DNA of 64,000 bases from Pararobbsia alpina (GCF_902859895.1 NZ_CADIKM010000014.1:62001-126000), one strand, 5' to 3'. Positions 16,960-25,514 are shown, counted from the stretch's first letter. Program-made: numbers and translations. The notes: generated by a model from the sequence alone, not told the origin.

Positions 16960-18515
16960 TGCGAGGCTCCCTGGCGGCCGGATGCGTAGTGCATGATTTC
17001 TTCCTGACTGGTTTGGCGGGTATCGAGAAGGGTGACGAGCTCGCCCTCGTGGAAGACGGCGACGCGGTCGGTCATGCCGAGGATTTCCGGCAGTTCCGAA
17101 CTGATCATGACGATCCCGATGCCTTGCGCCGCGAGCTTGTCGAGCAGCTCATAGATCGCGAATTTGGCGCCGACATCGATGCCGCGTGTCGGCTCGTCGA
17201 AGAACAGCACGCGCGAATCGCGGAACAGCCACTTGCTGATCACGACCTTCTGCTGGTTGCCGCCCGACAGATTACGGGCGATCTGTTTCACGCTCGGCGT
17301 GCGGATGCCGAGCATGTCGACATAGCGCTGGGCCACGGCGGCTTCCTCGGCGAAGCGGATAAAGCCGCCGCGGCTCGATACGGCATCCATATTCGCGAGC
17401 GTCACATTGCTCGCGACCGGCATTTTTACGGAGAGGCCGTTGGCCTTGCGGTCTTCGGACAAGTAGGCGATGCCATGTCTGATCGCATCGATCGGCGAGC
17501 GGATCGCGAGCGTCTCGTCGCCGAGCTTGACGGTGCCGCTGTCGAGCGAATCGGCACCGAAGATGGCGCGCGCGACTTCCGTGCGGCCCGCGCCCATCAG
17601 CCCCGCGAAGCCGAGGATTTCGCCGCGCCGCAGCGTAAAGCTCACGGGGCCGAACACATTCGTGCGCACCAGCGCGTCGGCCGAGAACAGCACCTCTTGC
17701 GTCGGCACCGAGGTGCGCTGCGGAAACTTGTCTTCGAGCGAACGGCCGACCATGCGCGAGACGACCTCATCGACGCTCGTTTCGCTGAACCGGTCGGTCG
17801 AGATGTAGCGGCCGTCGCGCATCACCGTCACGCGATCGACGATCTCGGCCATTTCGTCGAGCCGGTGCGAGATATAGACGATCGCGACGTCGGCGCGCTT
17901 GAGCTCATGAATGATCTTGAACAGCTGGCTCGTTTCCGACTCGGTCAGGGACGAAGTCGGTTCATCCATGATGAGCACTTCCGCGTCGAGCGACAGTGCC
18001 TTGGCGATCTCGACCATCTGCTGCTGGGCGACGGACAGCGTGCGCACCAGCGTTCCCGGCTTGATATCGACCCCGAGCCGGTCGAGGCAGCGTTGTGCAT
18101 CGATGCGCAGGCGTGCGCGATCGACGAAGATCGCGCGGCGCGGTTCGCGCGCGAGAAAGATGTTTTCGGCAACCGACAGATGCGGGACCAGGTTCAGTTC
18201 CTGGTGAATGATGGCAATGCCGGCGGCCTGCGCTTCGAGCGACGAGGCGAACCGGCATTCCTTGCCTTTGTAGACGATCGTGCCTTCGTCAGGAAGGTAC
18301 TGGCCGCTGATGACTTTCATCAGGGTCGACTTGCCCGCGCCGTTTTCGCCGCAGACCGCATGAACCTCGCCGCGTCGCAACTCGAAGCTCACACCGTCCA
18401 GCGCGAGCACACCTGGAAAGCGCTTGGTCACATTGCTGAGCCTGAGCACTTCGGCGCGCGCATCAGGCAGATGTGCGTGCAGCCGGCCTGAAGATTCCAC
18501 CAAGTCTGTCTCCAT
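16956..18515 (-). CDS. Sugar ABC transporter ATP-binding protein (CUT2)
   Basis: A 519-aa double ATPase. Domain 1 has [24 protein letters not shown] and LIMDEPTSSL; domain 2 has a degenerate Walker A (GLMGAGRTE), [15 protein letters not shown] and LFFDEPTRGID. It is the first gene of the leftward operon that continues with permease, binding protein, LgoD-like and UxaB-like enzymes. The start codon lies immediately beside an operator-like palindrome (18519-18529), so the GntR regulator encoded divergently probably blocks this transcript. Confidence 0.93.
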   Translation of the reverse strand: METDLVESSGRLHAHLPDARAEVLRLSNVTKRFPGVLALDGVSFELRRGEVHAVCGENGAGKSTLMKVISGQYLPDEGTIVYKGKECRFASSLEAQAAGIAIIHQELNLVPHLSVAENIFLAREPRRAIFVDRARLRIDAQRCLDRLGVDIKPGTLVRTLSVAQQQMVEIAKALSLDAEVLIMDEPTSSLTESETSQLFKIIHELKRADVAIVYISHRLDEMAEIVDRVTVMRDGRYISTDRFSETSVDEVVSRMVGRSLEDKFPQRTSVPTQEVLFSADALVRTNVFGPVSFTLRRGEILGFAGLMGAGRTEVARAIFGADSLDSGTVKLGDETLAIRSPIDAIRHGIAYLSEDRKANGLSVKMPVASNVTLANMDAVSSRGGFIRFAEEAAVAQRYVDMLGIRTPSVKQIARNLSGGNQQKVVISKWLFRDSRVLFFDEPTRGIDVGAKFAIYELLDKLAAQGIGIVMISSELPEILGMTDRVAVFHEGELVTLLDTRQTSQEEIMHYASGRQGASQ

Positions 18516-18518
18516 AAT

Positions 18519-18529
18519 TGGTCAAGCCA
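18519..18529. promoter_or_regulatory. Candidate FadR-type operator 1
   Basis: TGGTCAAGCCA, an imperfect palindrome of the TGGyC-n-GrCCA type used by FadR-subfamily GntR proteins. It lies inside an 18-bp segment (18516-18533) repeated as a direct copy with three or four changes at 18682-18699. It abuts the start of the ATPase gene. Confidence 0.55.
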
Positions 18530-18558
18530 CCTTTCCAGTCCGGACTTCGAACAAACGG

Positions 18559-18564
18559 ATTCTA
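18559..18564 (-). promoter_or_regulatory. Possible promoter of the leftward transporter operon (-10)
   Basis: On the minus strand TAGAAT reads here, with TTTGCC/TTGCCT 15-16 nt upstream as a poor -35. It would place transcription start shortly before the operator 1 site. The evidence is only the sequence match. Confidence 0.35.
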
Positions 18565-18630
18565 GTGGTTCACGAGGCAAGGCAAAAACGGGGTATTCCC
18601 TTGGTTGTGCAATAAATGTAAGGATTCGAA

Positions 18631-18659
18631 CTGGCAAGGCGGAGCGTCGCGACTATAAT
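18631..18659 (+). promoter_or_regulatory. Candidate sigma-70 promoter of the GntR regulator gene
   Basis: TATAAT at 18654-18659 is preceded by CTGGCA at 18631-18636 with a 17-bp spacer. The predicted start (about 18666) lies just before operator 2 (18685-18695), which fits autoregulation by the GntR protein. Confidence 0.55.
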
Positions 18660-18684
18660 TGGGACAAGAGCGAAATGTAAGAAT

Positions 18685-18695
18685 TGGCCAGGCCA
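18685..18695. promoter_or_regulatory. Candidate FadR-type operator 2
   Basis: TGGCCAGGCCA is a perfect 11-bp palindrome and the better of two related sites in the divergent promoter region. Its flanks (AATTGG...CACCT) match operator 1. Confidence 0.6.
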
Positions 18696-18848
18696 CCTAA
18701 CCGTTAGCTTCGGTTTGGGTTCGGTGCTCGCCTCGCCGGCCGGCCACGCACAAGCGGACAAGACTCAGACGATCGAGGGCGGGTTCGCGCTTTGTGTCCG
18801 GGCCGGTGACATTTCCGTCACCGTCACACGAACGCCTGGAGAGGGCAT

Positions 18849-19550
18849 TTGACAAGCACGCAACTCAAGCAGGTCGAGACCAAGCGCCTCTACCAGCATA
18901 TCGCCGACCAGATCCGCTCACTGATCCAGTCCGGGGGCTTTCCCGCGGGCGGGCGGCTGCCCCCCGAGCGCGACCTTGCGCAGCAACTCGGCGTGTCGCG
19001 GCCGTCGTTGCGCGAGGCACTGATCGCGCTCGAGATTGCGGGTGCGGTCGAAATCCGCAAGGGTTCGGGGGTATACGTCTGCCGGATGCCCGAGCGGCCG
19101 ACCGCCCATGCGTTTGCGGCCATGGGCGAAAGTCCGTCAGAGCTGATGCAGGCACGCGAGGCGCTCGAGGGCTCGGTGATCGTGCTCGCATGCGCCCGTG
19201 TGACGCCGGTCTCGCTCGCCCAATTGCGTGCGACGATCGATGCGATGCGCGCGCAGGTCAAGGCGGGGCGCTCACCGCTCGAATACGATCGTGCGTTTCA
19301 TCTGTGCGTGGCCGAGATGAGTGGCAATTCCGTGCTCGTGCGCATGGTGACCGAGTTGTTCGACGAACGGCACAGTCCGATTTCGTCGCGGCTCAGCGGC
19401 CATTCGGAAACGATCCAGACATGGGGGGTTGCGCTCGGCGAGCACGAGACGATCTATCGCGCGCTCGAGGAGCGCGATCCGCTGGCCGCGCAGGCGGCGA
19501 TCCGCATGCATCTGAAAGCGTCGGAAGAGCGGTGGATCGAGGGGAGTTGA
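18849..19550 (+). CDS. FadR/GntR family transcriptional regulator
   Basis: A 233-aa repressor with a winged helix-turn-helix at about 13-75 (LPPERDLAQQLGVSRPSLREALIAL, GSGVYV) and an all-helical FCD effector domain with metal-binding candidates in DRAFHLCVAEMSGN and GEHETIYRAL. The start appears to be TTG at 18849 after a GGAGAGGG ribosome-binding site; no ATG occurs until well inside the helix-turn-helix. It is divergent from the sugar-acid transporter operon and probably represses it through the two TGGyC/GrCCA palindromes. E. coli LgoR, which controls lgoD, is also a GntR protein, which supports the L-galactonate idea. Confidence 0.9.
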   Translation: MTSTQLKQVETKRLYQHIADQIRSLIQSGGFPAGGRLPPERDLAQQLGVSRPSLREALIALEIAGAVEIRKGSGVYVCRMPERPTAHAFAAMGESPSELMQAREALEGSVIVLACARVTPVSLAQLRATIDAMRAQVKAGRSPLEYDRAFHLCVAEMSGNSVLVRMVTELFDERHSPISSRLSGHSETIQTWGVALGEHETIYRALEERDPLAAQAAIRMHLKASEERWIEGS

Positions 19551-19625
19551 AGCGCGCGCGAAGGTCTACGTTCTTTCATCCTGCGCTGCTATGCTGCCAG
19601 GTACGTCCACTACCTGGAGTGCCCT

Positions 19626-20558
19626 ATGCAGACCGAAGATCGCCCTGACTCGCCGGACACTGAACCCGTATCCGCGGCTCGCGCCGAATCCCCGGCCGGT
19701 CAGCCGAAAGCCAGCAGTGATGCACGCCGTTCGTTTCTCACGAAGATGATGGCGTCGGGTTTCGCGCTCGCCGTGCAGCCTGTCATGGCCGATGTGATCC
19801 ATACGAGCAGCGATGGCCTCGACGGCGGTCCGACGAGCATCAGCCTTCCCGGCGATCGGAACGAGGCGCTTCCCGCCTATTACGCGAAGCCGATGCACGC
19901 CGTGAAGCCCTTGCCCGTCATCCTGGTCGTGCAGGAGATCTTCGGCGTGCATGAACATATCCAGGACGTGTGCCGGCGGCTCGCGAAACTCGGCTACTTC
20001 GCGCTCGCGCCTGAACTGTATTTCCGGCAAGGGGATCCGCGGCTCTATCCGTCGGTGCCCGAACTCGTCGAGAAAGTCGTCAGCAAGGTGCCCGATGCGC
20101 AGGTCTTGTCCGACCTCGACGCGACGGCGCAATGGGCGTTCGACAATGGCGGCAACCCCTCACGACTTGGCATCGTCGGTTTTTGCTGGGGCGGCCGGCT
20201 CACCTGGCTCTACGCGGCGCACAATCCCCAGCTCAAGGCTGCGACGGTGTGGTATGGACCGCTGGCGGGCCCCGTCAATTCCATGTCGCCGCGCTATCCG
20301 GTCGACGTCGTGGGCGAGCTCAAGGCCCCGGTGCTGGGTCTCTATGGCGGGAAAGATCAGAACATCAAGCAGGAGCAGGTCGCACGGCTGCGCGAAGCAC
20401 TCGAGCAAGCCCACTCGAAGTCGAAGATCATCGTCTACCCCGACGCGGGACACGGCTTCAACGCCGACTATCGGCCGAGCTATAACGAGGCTGCCGCGAA
20501 GGACGGCTGGCAGCGTATGCTCGACTGGTTCAAGCAATACGGCGTGCCCGCCTCGTAA
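19626..20558 (+). CDS. Dienelactone hydrolase family protein with Tat-like leader
   Basis: A 310-aa alpha/beta hydrolase. The nucleophile elbow GFCWGG carries the cysteine typical of dienelactone hydrolases; the acid and histidine are in GLYGGKDQNI and YPDAGHGFN. EIFGVHEHIQDVCRRLAKLGY is the usual N-terminal helix-loop. Before the domain, residues 34-55 contain RRSFLTKMMASGFALAV, which looks like a twin-arginine signal, so the enzyme may be exported folded. The substrate is unknown. It lies 75 bp after the GntR gene on the same strand but is probably independent. Confidence 0.88.
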   Translation: MQTEDRPDSPDTEPVSAARAESPAGQPKASSDARRSFLTKMMASGFALAVQPVMADVIHTSSDGLDGGPTSISLPGDRNEALPAYYAKPMHAVKPLPVILVVQEIFGVHEHIQDVCRRLAKLGYFALAPELYFRQGDPRLYPSVPELVEKVVSKVPDAQVLSDLDATAQWAFDNGGNPSRLGIVGFCWGGRLTWLYAAHNPQLKAATVWYGPLAGPVNSMSPRYPVDVVGELKAPVLGLYGGKDQNIKQEQVARLREALEQAHSKSKIIVYPDAGHGFNADYRPSYNEAAAKDGWQRMLDWFKQYGVPAS

Positions 20559-20623
20559 ACGGCTCTTTCCGCCTGATCGACCGCCGAGACGCGATTGACC
20601 ACTCGGAGCGTTAGGTTGCATTC

Positions 20624-20665
20624 GTTGAAGTGGGAATCCCCTTCCTTCAGGGAGGGGAGGATGTC
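20624..20665 (+). mobile_element. Orphan IS200/IS605-type right end (omega-RNA-like scaffold)
   Basis: The segment begins GTTGAAGTGGGAATCCCC, forms a hairpin (38-45 with 50-57 of block 20600; 8-bp stem with one G-U pair, TTCA loop) and ends GGATGTC. This matches, from memory, the conserved right end of IS200/IS605 tnpB elements, which is also the 3' scaffold of the TnpB omega RNA. No tnpA or tnpB coding sequence is adjacent: a dienelactone hydrolase ends 66 bp upstream. It therefore looks like a relic or a decayed non-autonomous element. Confidence 0.6.
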
Positions 20666-20696
20666 CAGGATAGTGCCCATAAAAAAGAGGGCGCTT

Positions 20697-20870
20697 CTAT
20701 CGCTTGGGCTGCTTGGCTGCGTCGTCGCCGACGTCCTTGTCAGGATGGACTGCAATGGGATCGCTTGCCGGGAAAGTTTCCTCGAGCGCTTCGTCGAGCA
20801 TTTCGTCGGGCGTCTCTTTGGAGGCCGGAGGCGGGGTGCGGGGTGGGTGCTGTTTCGGGGTCGTCGACAT
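20697..20870 (-). CDS. Small conserved acidic protein
   Basis: A 57-aa cytoplasmic protein with a Pro/Thr-rich start (MSTTPKQHPPRTPPP) and a conserved core DEMLDEALEETFPASDPIAV followed by a charged tail. I recall the EALEETFPASDP core as recurrent in small hypothetical proteins of Burkholderiales and other proteobacteria, but with no assigned function. The ATG at 20870 has a GGAG site; an upstream in-frame ATG at 20969 has none. It is monocistronic, and the IS200/IS605-like hairpin lies 31 bp after its stop. Confidence 0.75.
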   Translation of the reverse strand: MSTTPKQHPPRTPPPASKETPDEMLDEALEETFPASDPIAVHPDKDVGDDAAKQPKR

Positions 20871-21100
20871 CGTGGGTCTCCACTGACAGGACGGAAGCGA
20901 GTCACGGATTCCAGTATAGGCAGATGTGCATGGCTGATGGACGGCGCCAGCAAAAGAGGCCTGCTCCATGAATTGTGAGCGGGGCCGGAACAGACAATCC
21001 GTCCCTGCTCACGAGTCATGCCTGTATCGGCGGGGTGCGACGGGTTCATCCCGTACGCGCCAGGATGGCGAATGGGCAGCCCGCGCCGGCTGCTGCACGA

Positions 21101-21439
21101 CTACTCGGCCACCACCTTCAGATGGTTCTTGACCGAATCGACACCCTCTACATTTTTCACGACATCGGCCGCGGCGGTCTTGTCTTCCGAACTCGGCACG
21201 GTACCCGTCAGCGAGACCACGCCCTTGTGCGTCTTGACGTGGATATGAGTCGACTTGACGTTCTTTGCCCCGAGCAACTCGGCCTTGACCTTGGTGGTGA
21301 TGGCGCTGTCGTCGACATGCTGACCGATGGTTTCCGAACTCGCAGGGGGCGCCGAAGCGCTGGTCTGGGCGGTGGCGTTCAGGGCGAGTGCAACGCAGGC
21401 AATGCTGCCCGCGGTCTTGAGGAGCTGGATCGTCTTCAT
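21101..21439 (-). CDS. BON domain periplasmic protein (OsmY-like)
   Basis: A 112-aa exported protein. The signal peptide ends near ALNATAQ; the single BON domain spans about 42-110 with DDSAITTKVKAELL, VHVKTHKGVVSLTGTV-type strand (IHVKTHKGVVSLTG) and the final VKNVEGVDSVKNHLKV. BON proteins bind phospholipid membranes and are often stress-induced. It is shorter than two-BON OsmY. AAGGAAAA lies upstream of the ATG. No operon partner. Confidence 0.88.
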   Translation of the reverse strand: MKTIQLLKTAGSIACVALALNATAQTSASAPPASSETIGQHVDDSAITTKVKAELLGAKNVKSTHIHVKTHKGVVSLTGTVPSSEDKTAAADVVKNVEGVDSVKNHLKVVAE

Positions 21440-21684
21440 GGCTGAATTTTCCTTCGTAGTGGATCAATGGCGTAGTGCTTTGCACGCCTACCCATGAGCT
21501 ACGCAATCCGCGTTCCGGCTCCGCCCAAAATGCCGGATTTCTGACCTATCGCTTTGCGCGACAAGGGATTGACCCCCTTGGAAGGATTGTTTCAGCACGG
21601 TGCCGGAATGCCGCAACGACGCTTCAGCGTTTCCGCACGGGTTGCAAAAAGTGCCTGCAACCCGCCGACCGCCTGCCGGCGTCC

Positions 21685-22968
21685 TCAGGCCTTGGCCGCT
21701 GTCTTCGCCATCAGGGCCTCCTCGAGAATATCGAGCGCTTCGTCGAAGACGGCCTGCGGTATGGTGAGAGGAAACAAGAACCGGATCACATTGCCGTGCA
21801 CGCCGCAGCTCAGCAGCAGCAGGCCGCGTTCGAGCGCGCGCGCCTGAACCTGCTTCGTGAATTCCGGCGAAGGCTCCCCCGTTGCCGCGTCGAAGAATTC
21901 CGCCGCAACCATGCTGCCCGGTCCGCGGACCTCGGCGAGCTGCGGCACGACAGCCTTGAGGCCGTTGAGCCGTGTCTTGAGTTTCTGGCCCAGGGTTTCA
22001 GCGCGCTCGGCAAGCTTTTCCTCGTCGATCACGGCGAGTACCGCATGCGCGGCGGCGATGGCGAGGGGATTGCCCGCATAGGTGCCGCCGAGGCCACCCG
22101 GTTGTGCCGCGTCCATGATTTCCGCGCGGCCGACGACACCCGACAGGGGCATGCCGCCCGCAAGGCTCTTGGCGATCGTCATCAGGTCGGGCACGACGCC
22201 GTAGTGCTCCATCGCGAAGAGCTTGCCGGTGCGCGCAAAACCGGTCTGGATTTCATCTGCGATCAGCAGGATGCCGTGCTGATCGCAGATCTTGCGCAGG
22301 CCGCGCACGAATTCGAGCGGGGCCTCGTAGAAGCCGCCTTCGCCCTGGACCGGTTCGAAGATGATGGCGGCCACGCGCTGCGGGTCGATCTCGGACTTGA
22401 ACAGGTGCTGGATCGCCTTGAGTGCGTCATCGGTGCTCACCCCGTGCAGGGCGTTGGGGAACGGCGCATGGAAGATCTCGCCAGGGAAGGGCCCAAAGCC
22501 GATCTTGTACGGCGCGACCTTGCCGGTCAGCGCCATGCCCATCATCGTGCGGCCGTGGAAACCGCCGCCGAATGCGATCACGCCCGGACGGCCGCTCGCG
22601 GCGCGCGCGATCTTGATCGCGTTTTCGACGGCTTCCGCACCGGTCGTGAAGAACGCAGTCTTCTTCGGATGATTGCCCGGCGTACACCGGTTGATCTTTT
22701 CGGCCAGCGACACGTACGACGCGTAAGGCACGATCTGGTAAGCGGTGTGCGTGAAGTGGTCGAGCTGCTCGCGGATCGCGGCCACGACCTTCGGATGCCG
22801 GTGCCCCGTGTTGAGCACGGCAATGCCGCTCGCAAAGTCGATGAAGCGGCGCCCTTCGATATCCCACAGTTCCGCGTTTTCGGCGCGCTCGGCGTAGAAG
22901 TCACACAGGACGCCCACTCCGCGCGGCGTCGCGGCATTCTTGCGGGCTTGAAGTTCGGCGTTCGACAT
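21685..22968 (-). CDS. gabT: 4-aminobutyrate--2-oxoglutarate aminotransferase
   Basis: A 427-aa PLP-dependent class III aminotransferase converting GABA and 2-oxoglutarate to succinate semialdehyde and glutamate. The PLP-binding regions are visible: FTTGAEAVENAIKIAR, AFGGGFHGRT, LLIADEIQTGFARTG with the cofactor aspartate, and the Schiff-base lysine in TIAKSLAGGMPLSG. Length equals E. coli GabT (426 aa). The ATG at 22968 has a CAGGAG site. It is divergent from a MocR/GabR-type regulator, the usual arrangement for a GABA-induced gabT. No gabD lies in the window. Confidence 0.95.
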   Translation of the reverse strand: MSNAELQARKNAATPRGVGVLCDFYAERAENAELWDIEGRRFIDFASGIAVLNTGHRHPKVVAAIREQLDHFTHTAYQIVPYASYVSLAEKINRCTPGNHPKKTAFFTTGAEAVENAIKIARAASGRPGVIAFGGGFHGRTMMGMALTGKVAPYKIGFGPFPGEIFHAPFPNALHGVSTDDALKAIQHLFKSEIDPQRVAAIIFEPVQGEGGFYEAPLEFVRGLRKICDQHGILLIADEIQTGFARTGKLFAMEHYGVVPDLMTIAKSLAGGMPLSGVVGRAEIMDAAQPGGLGGTYAGNPLAIAAAHAVLAVIDEEKLAERAETLGQKLKTRLNGLKAVVPQLAEVRGPGSMVAAEFFDAATGEPSPEFTKQVQARALERGLLLLSCGVHGNVIRFLFPLTIPQAVFDEALDILEEALMAKTAAKA

Positions 22969-23146
22969 GGTCGCTCCTGAGAGTTCGGATCGGCTACGGT
23001 TAGGAAAACAATCGCGGTGGGGGCCGACTGTGGGTTGAGTGTGCCTTGAGTGTGCCTTGATAGCCGGCCTCGCGGACCATGCCGCAGCGACGGCCCGAAT
23101 GGCGGCATGTCCGACGAAACGATGGACGGCAGCCGTCAGCCAAAAA

Positions 23147-23182
23147 TATAATCAGAATTGGCTCTTATGATCAGAGCCAGTT
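23147..23182. promoter_or_regulatory. MocR operator/promoter overlapping the regulator start codon
   Basis: TATAAT at 23147-23152 is followed by the inverted repeat TGGCTCT (23159-23165) / AGAGCCA (23173-23179), and ATCAGA appears twice, 19 bp apart (23151 and 23170). The repeat straddles the possible ATG starts at 23158 and 23167. This fits autorepression and possibly a leaderless transcript. Confidence 0.5.
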
Positions 23183-24702
23183 CAGGAAATATCCAGGGGC
23201 CACTTTTGACGTCAAGCGTACTGTCTGACTGGCTCGCCCAGCGTCTCGCCCGCGACGGCGCCTCGCCGATCTACCGGCAGCTCCATCATCTACTCCAGCA
23301 GGCCATCCTGCTGCATACACTCACACCGGGCAGCAAGCTGCCGTCCTCCCGCCTGCTGGCCGACGAACTGGCCATCGCGCGCAATACCGTGACCAACGTC
23401 TATGAGCAACTGGCGCTCGAAGGCTATGTCCGGACCCTGCGTGGCAGCGGGACCTACGTGGTGGACAACACGGCCGACGAGATCGTCGGCCGCGACGAGC
23501 GGGCCGGGCTGGCGACTGCATCCTCCGCGGCGGCCGAGCACCGTGGCAGCCTGCTATCGGCACGCGGACAGCGCCTGATCTCGACGGCCGGCGCATCGAA
23601 CCGGCAGTGGGGTGCGTTCATGCCGGGCGTGCCCGACGTGACGACCTTCCCGGCGCGCGTCTGGAGCCGCCTGCAGAACCGATACTGGCGGCGTCCGCAG
23701 GCGGAGCTGATGACCTATTCGACCGGCGGCGGCTACGGGCCGTTGCGGCAAACGCTGGCCGACTACCTGCGCACCGCCCGGTCGGTGCGCTGCGCGCCTG
23801 AGCAGATCATCATCACGACTGGCATTCATCAGTCGGTCGATCTTGCGGTGCGTTTGCTCGCCGATGTCGGCGATGTTGTCTGGACCGAAGATCCCTGCTA
23901 CTGGGGCATGCGCAGCGTGCTCCAGTCCTCCGGTCTGCAGATGCGGCCGATCCCCGTCGATGCGGAAGGGCTCAACCCCTCCGCGGCCGACCTCGCCGAG
24001 CCGCCGAAGCTGATTCTCGTCACGCCGTCGCACCAGTATCCGCTTGGCATGGTGATGAGCCTCGCGCGACGCCGCATGCTGCTCGAATACGCGCGCCGCA
24101 CGAAGAGCTGGATCATTGAAGACGACTACGACAGCGAGTTTCGTTATGCGAGCCGGCCGCTCGCCTCGCTGCAGGGGCTCGATACGGCAGGGCAGGTGAT
24201 CTATGTGGGCAGCTTCGGGAAGATCCTGTATCCGGGTCTGCGCATCGGTTATCTCGTGGTGCCCGAAGCGCTGGCCGGCAAATTCGCGATCGCGCTTGCC
24301 GAACTCTATCGGGAAGGCCAGGGTGTGCAGCAGGCGGTGCTGGCCGACTTTATCGAGCAAGGCCACTTCACCTCGCATATCCGCCGCATGCGCAATGCCT
24401 ACGGGATGCGTCGCCAGCTATTGATGGACGCGATCGCGAACCGGCTCGGCGAGCCGCTGCCGGTGCTTGGCGACGAGGCGGGCCTCCATCTGGTCGCACG
24501 TCTTCCCGACACCGCGAACGATCAGCTCATCATGCGCGAGGCGCTTGCCGCTGGCATCGCCACGCGTGCGCTGTCGACTTATTTCAGCGATCCGGCCCAG
24601 GCGCCGCGAGGCCTGCTGCTCGGCTATGCCTGCGTCCCCGACCAGGAGATCGGGCCGAGCTTTGGCACGCTCGCGAATGTGATTGAGCGTTACCTCGGCT
24701 AG
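23158..24702 (+). CDS. MocR family (GntR/aminotransferase fusion) regulator, GabR-like
   Basis: A 514-aa PLP-dependent regulator. The winged helix-turn-helix at about 35-100 has PIYRQLHHLLQQAIL, GSKLPSSRLLADELAIARNTV and RGSGTYVV. The aminotransferase-like domain (about 140-510) includes TTGIHQSVDLAVRLL, VWTEDPCYWGM, VTPSHQYPLG, and the PLP lysine in YVGSFGKILYPGLRIGYLV. It most likely activates gabT, encoded divergently, in response to GABA and PLP, and represses itself. ATG at 23158 or 23167 are both possible; neither has a ribosome-binding site and a TATAAT lies very close upstream. Confidence 0.9.
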   Translation: MALMIRASSGNIQGPLLTSSVLSDWLAQRLARDGASPIYRQLHHLLQQAILLHTLTPGSKLPSSRLLADELAIARNTVTNVYEQLALEGYVRTLRGSGTYVVDNTADEIVGRDERAGLATASSAAAEHRGSLLSARGQRLISTAGASNRQWGAFMPGVPDVTTFPARVWSRLQNRYWRRPQAELMTYSTGGGYGPLRQTLADYLRTARSVRCAPEQIIITTGIHQSVDLAVRLLADVGDVVWTEDPCYWGMRSVLQSSGLQMRPIPVDAEGLNPSAADLAEPPKLILVTPSHQYPLGMVMSLARRRMLLEYARRTKSWIIEDDYDSEFRYASRPLASLQGLDTAGQVIYVGSFGKILYPGLRIGYLVVPEALAGKFAIALAELYREGQGVQQAVLADFIEQGHFTSHIRRMRNAYGMRRQLLMDAIANRLGEPLPVLGDEAGLHLVARLPDTANDQLIMREALAAGIATRALSTYFSDPAQAPRGLLLGYACVPDQEIGPSFGTLANVIERYLG

Positions 24703-24759
24703 TACGCTTTCTCGCGGGGCGGCGCAGACCAGCCACCGCCCTTCCGCTCGCACTGCCTG

Positions 24760-25182
24760 CTAGCCGAGCCGGGCATCCATCGTGATCTTTGCGTTCAGCA
24801 CCTTCGACACGGGGCAGCCCGCCTTTGCCGCAGCGGCGGCTTTTTCGAATGCGGCGGCATCCGCACCCGGTATTTTCGCGGTCACGTCGAGATGGACCGC
24901 CGTGATGGCGAAGCCGTCGTCGACCTTGTCGAGCGTGACTTCGGCCTTCGTCTGGATCGTTTCCGCCACCATGCCCGCTTCACCGAGAATCAGCGACAGC
25001 GCCATCGTGAAACAGCCCGCATGCGCAGCGCCGAGGAGTTCCTCGGGATTGGTGCCGGGGCCGCTTTCGAAACGCGAAGCAAAACCATAAGGCGCATCTT
25101 TCAAGACACCTGTTTGGGTCGAGATGGCGCCCTTGCCGTCCTTGATGCCGCCATGCCATACGACCGATGCAGTCTTTTTCAT
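24760..25182 (-). CDS. osmC: OsmC family peroxiredoxin
   Basis: A 140-aa hydroperoxide reductase. The two catalytic cysteines are in HAGCFTMALS and KAGCPVSKVL, and GTNPEELLGAAHA, GEAGM and LDKVDDGFAIT match remembered E. coli OsmC nearly residue for residue. It reduces organic hydroperoxides with dihydrolipoamide-type reductants. The ATG at 25182 has a GGAGAG site and the expected N-terminus; the frame continues for 139 codons upstream through a repeat-containing region but those are not coding. Single-gene unit. Confidence 0.95.
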   Translation of the reverse strand: MKKTASVVWHGGIKDGKGAISTQTGVLKDAPYGFASRFESGPGTNPEELLGAAHAGCFTMALSLILGEAGMVAETIQTKAEVTLDKVDDGFAITAVHLDVTAKIPGADAAAFEKAAAAAKAGCPVSKVLNAKITMDARLG

Positions 25183-25514
25183 CCGAACTCTCCGTTGGGT
25201 TGAGATCATCGTGCACGTGTGCGCACGGGATGGGTGATGCGGGACCGGCTTGCAAGCGCTCGCGGCGCGTGGCCCGCAGCATTGACTAAGACTACGCGAT
25301 GCGTGTGACGCCTGCAGACCAAGAATGCAAAACCCCGGAGTTGCTACGCATGTGTCATGCCCGGGTGTATCCCCGCGCGTGTCCCCATGTGTCACGCTTG
25401 TCAGTTTCGCGCGTACGGCACGTTCTGTGTCATTCCGTGGGCCATTCCATGGGGCACTTCCACGAGTCACCCCTGAGTCACTCCGTGAGCCACTTCCCTG
25501 CGCCACTCCCCATC
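25183..25514. other. Intergenic region with degenerate tandem repeats
   Basis: No gene is apparent between osmC and the kinase gene. From about 25431 to 25524 a degenerate 11-13-nt unit of the type CACTTCC-n-tGaG-C repeats about seven times (for example CACTCCGTGAGC, CACTTCCCTGCGC). An earlier part (25370-25395) has similar CCCCnnGTGTC elements. Function unknown; no long open structure or promoter stands out. Confidence 0.5.

Noticed and set aside
16959-18491. 510-codon open frame on the plus strand
   Set aside because: Antisense to a clear CUT2 ATPase gene with all motifs; composition is typical of an antisense shadow.
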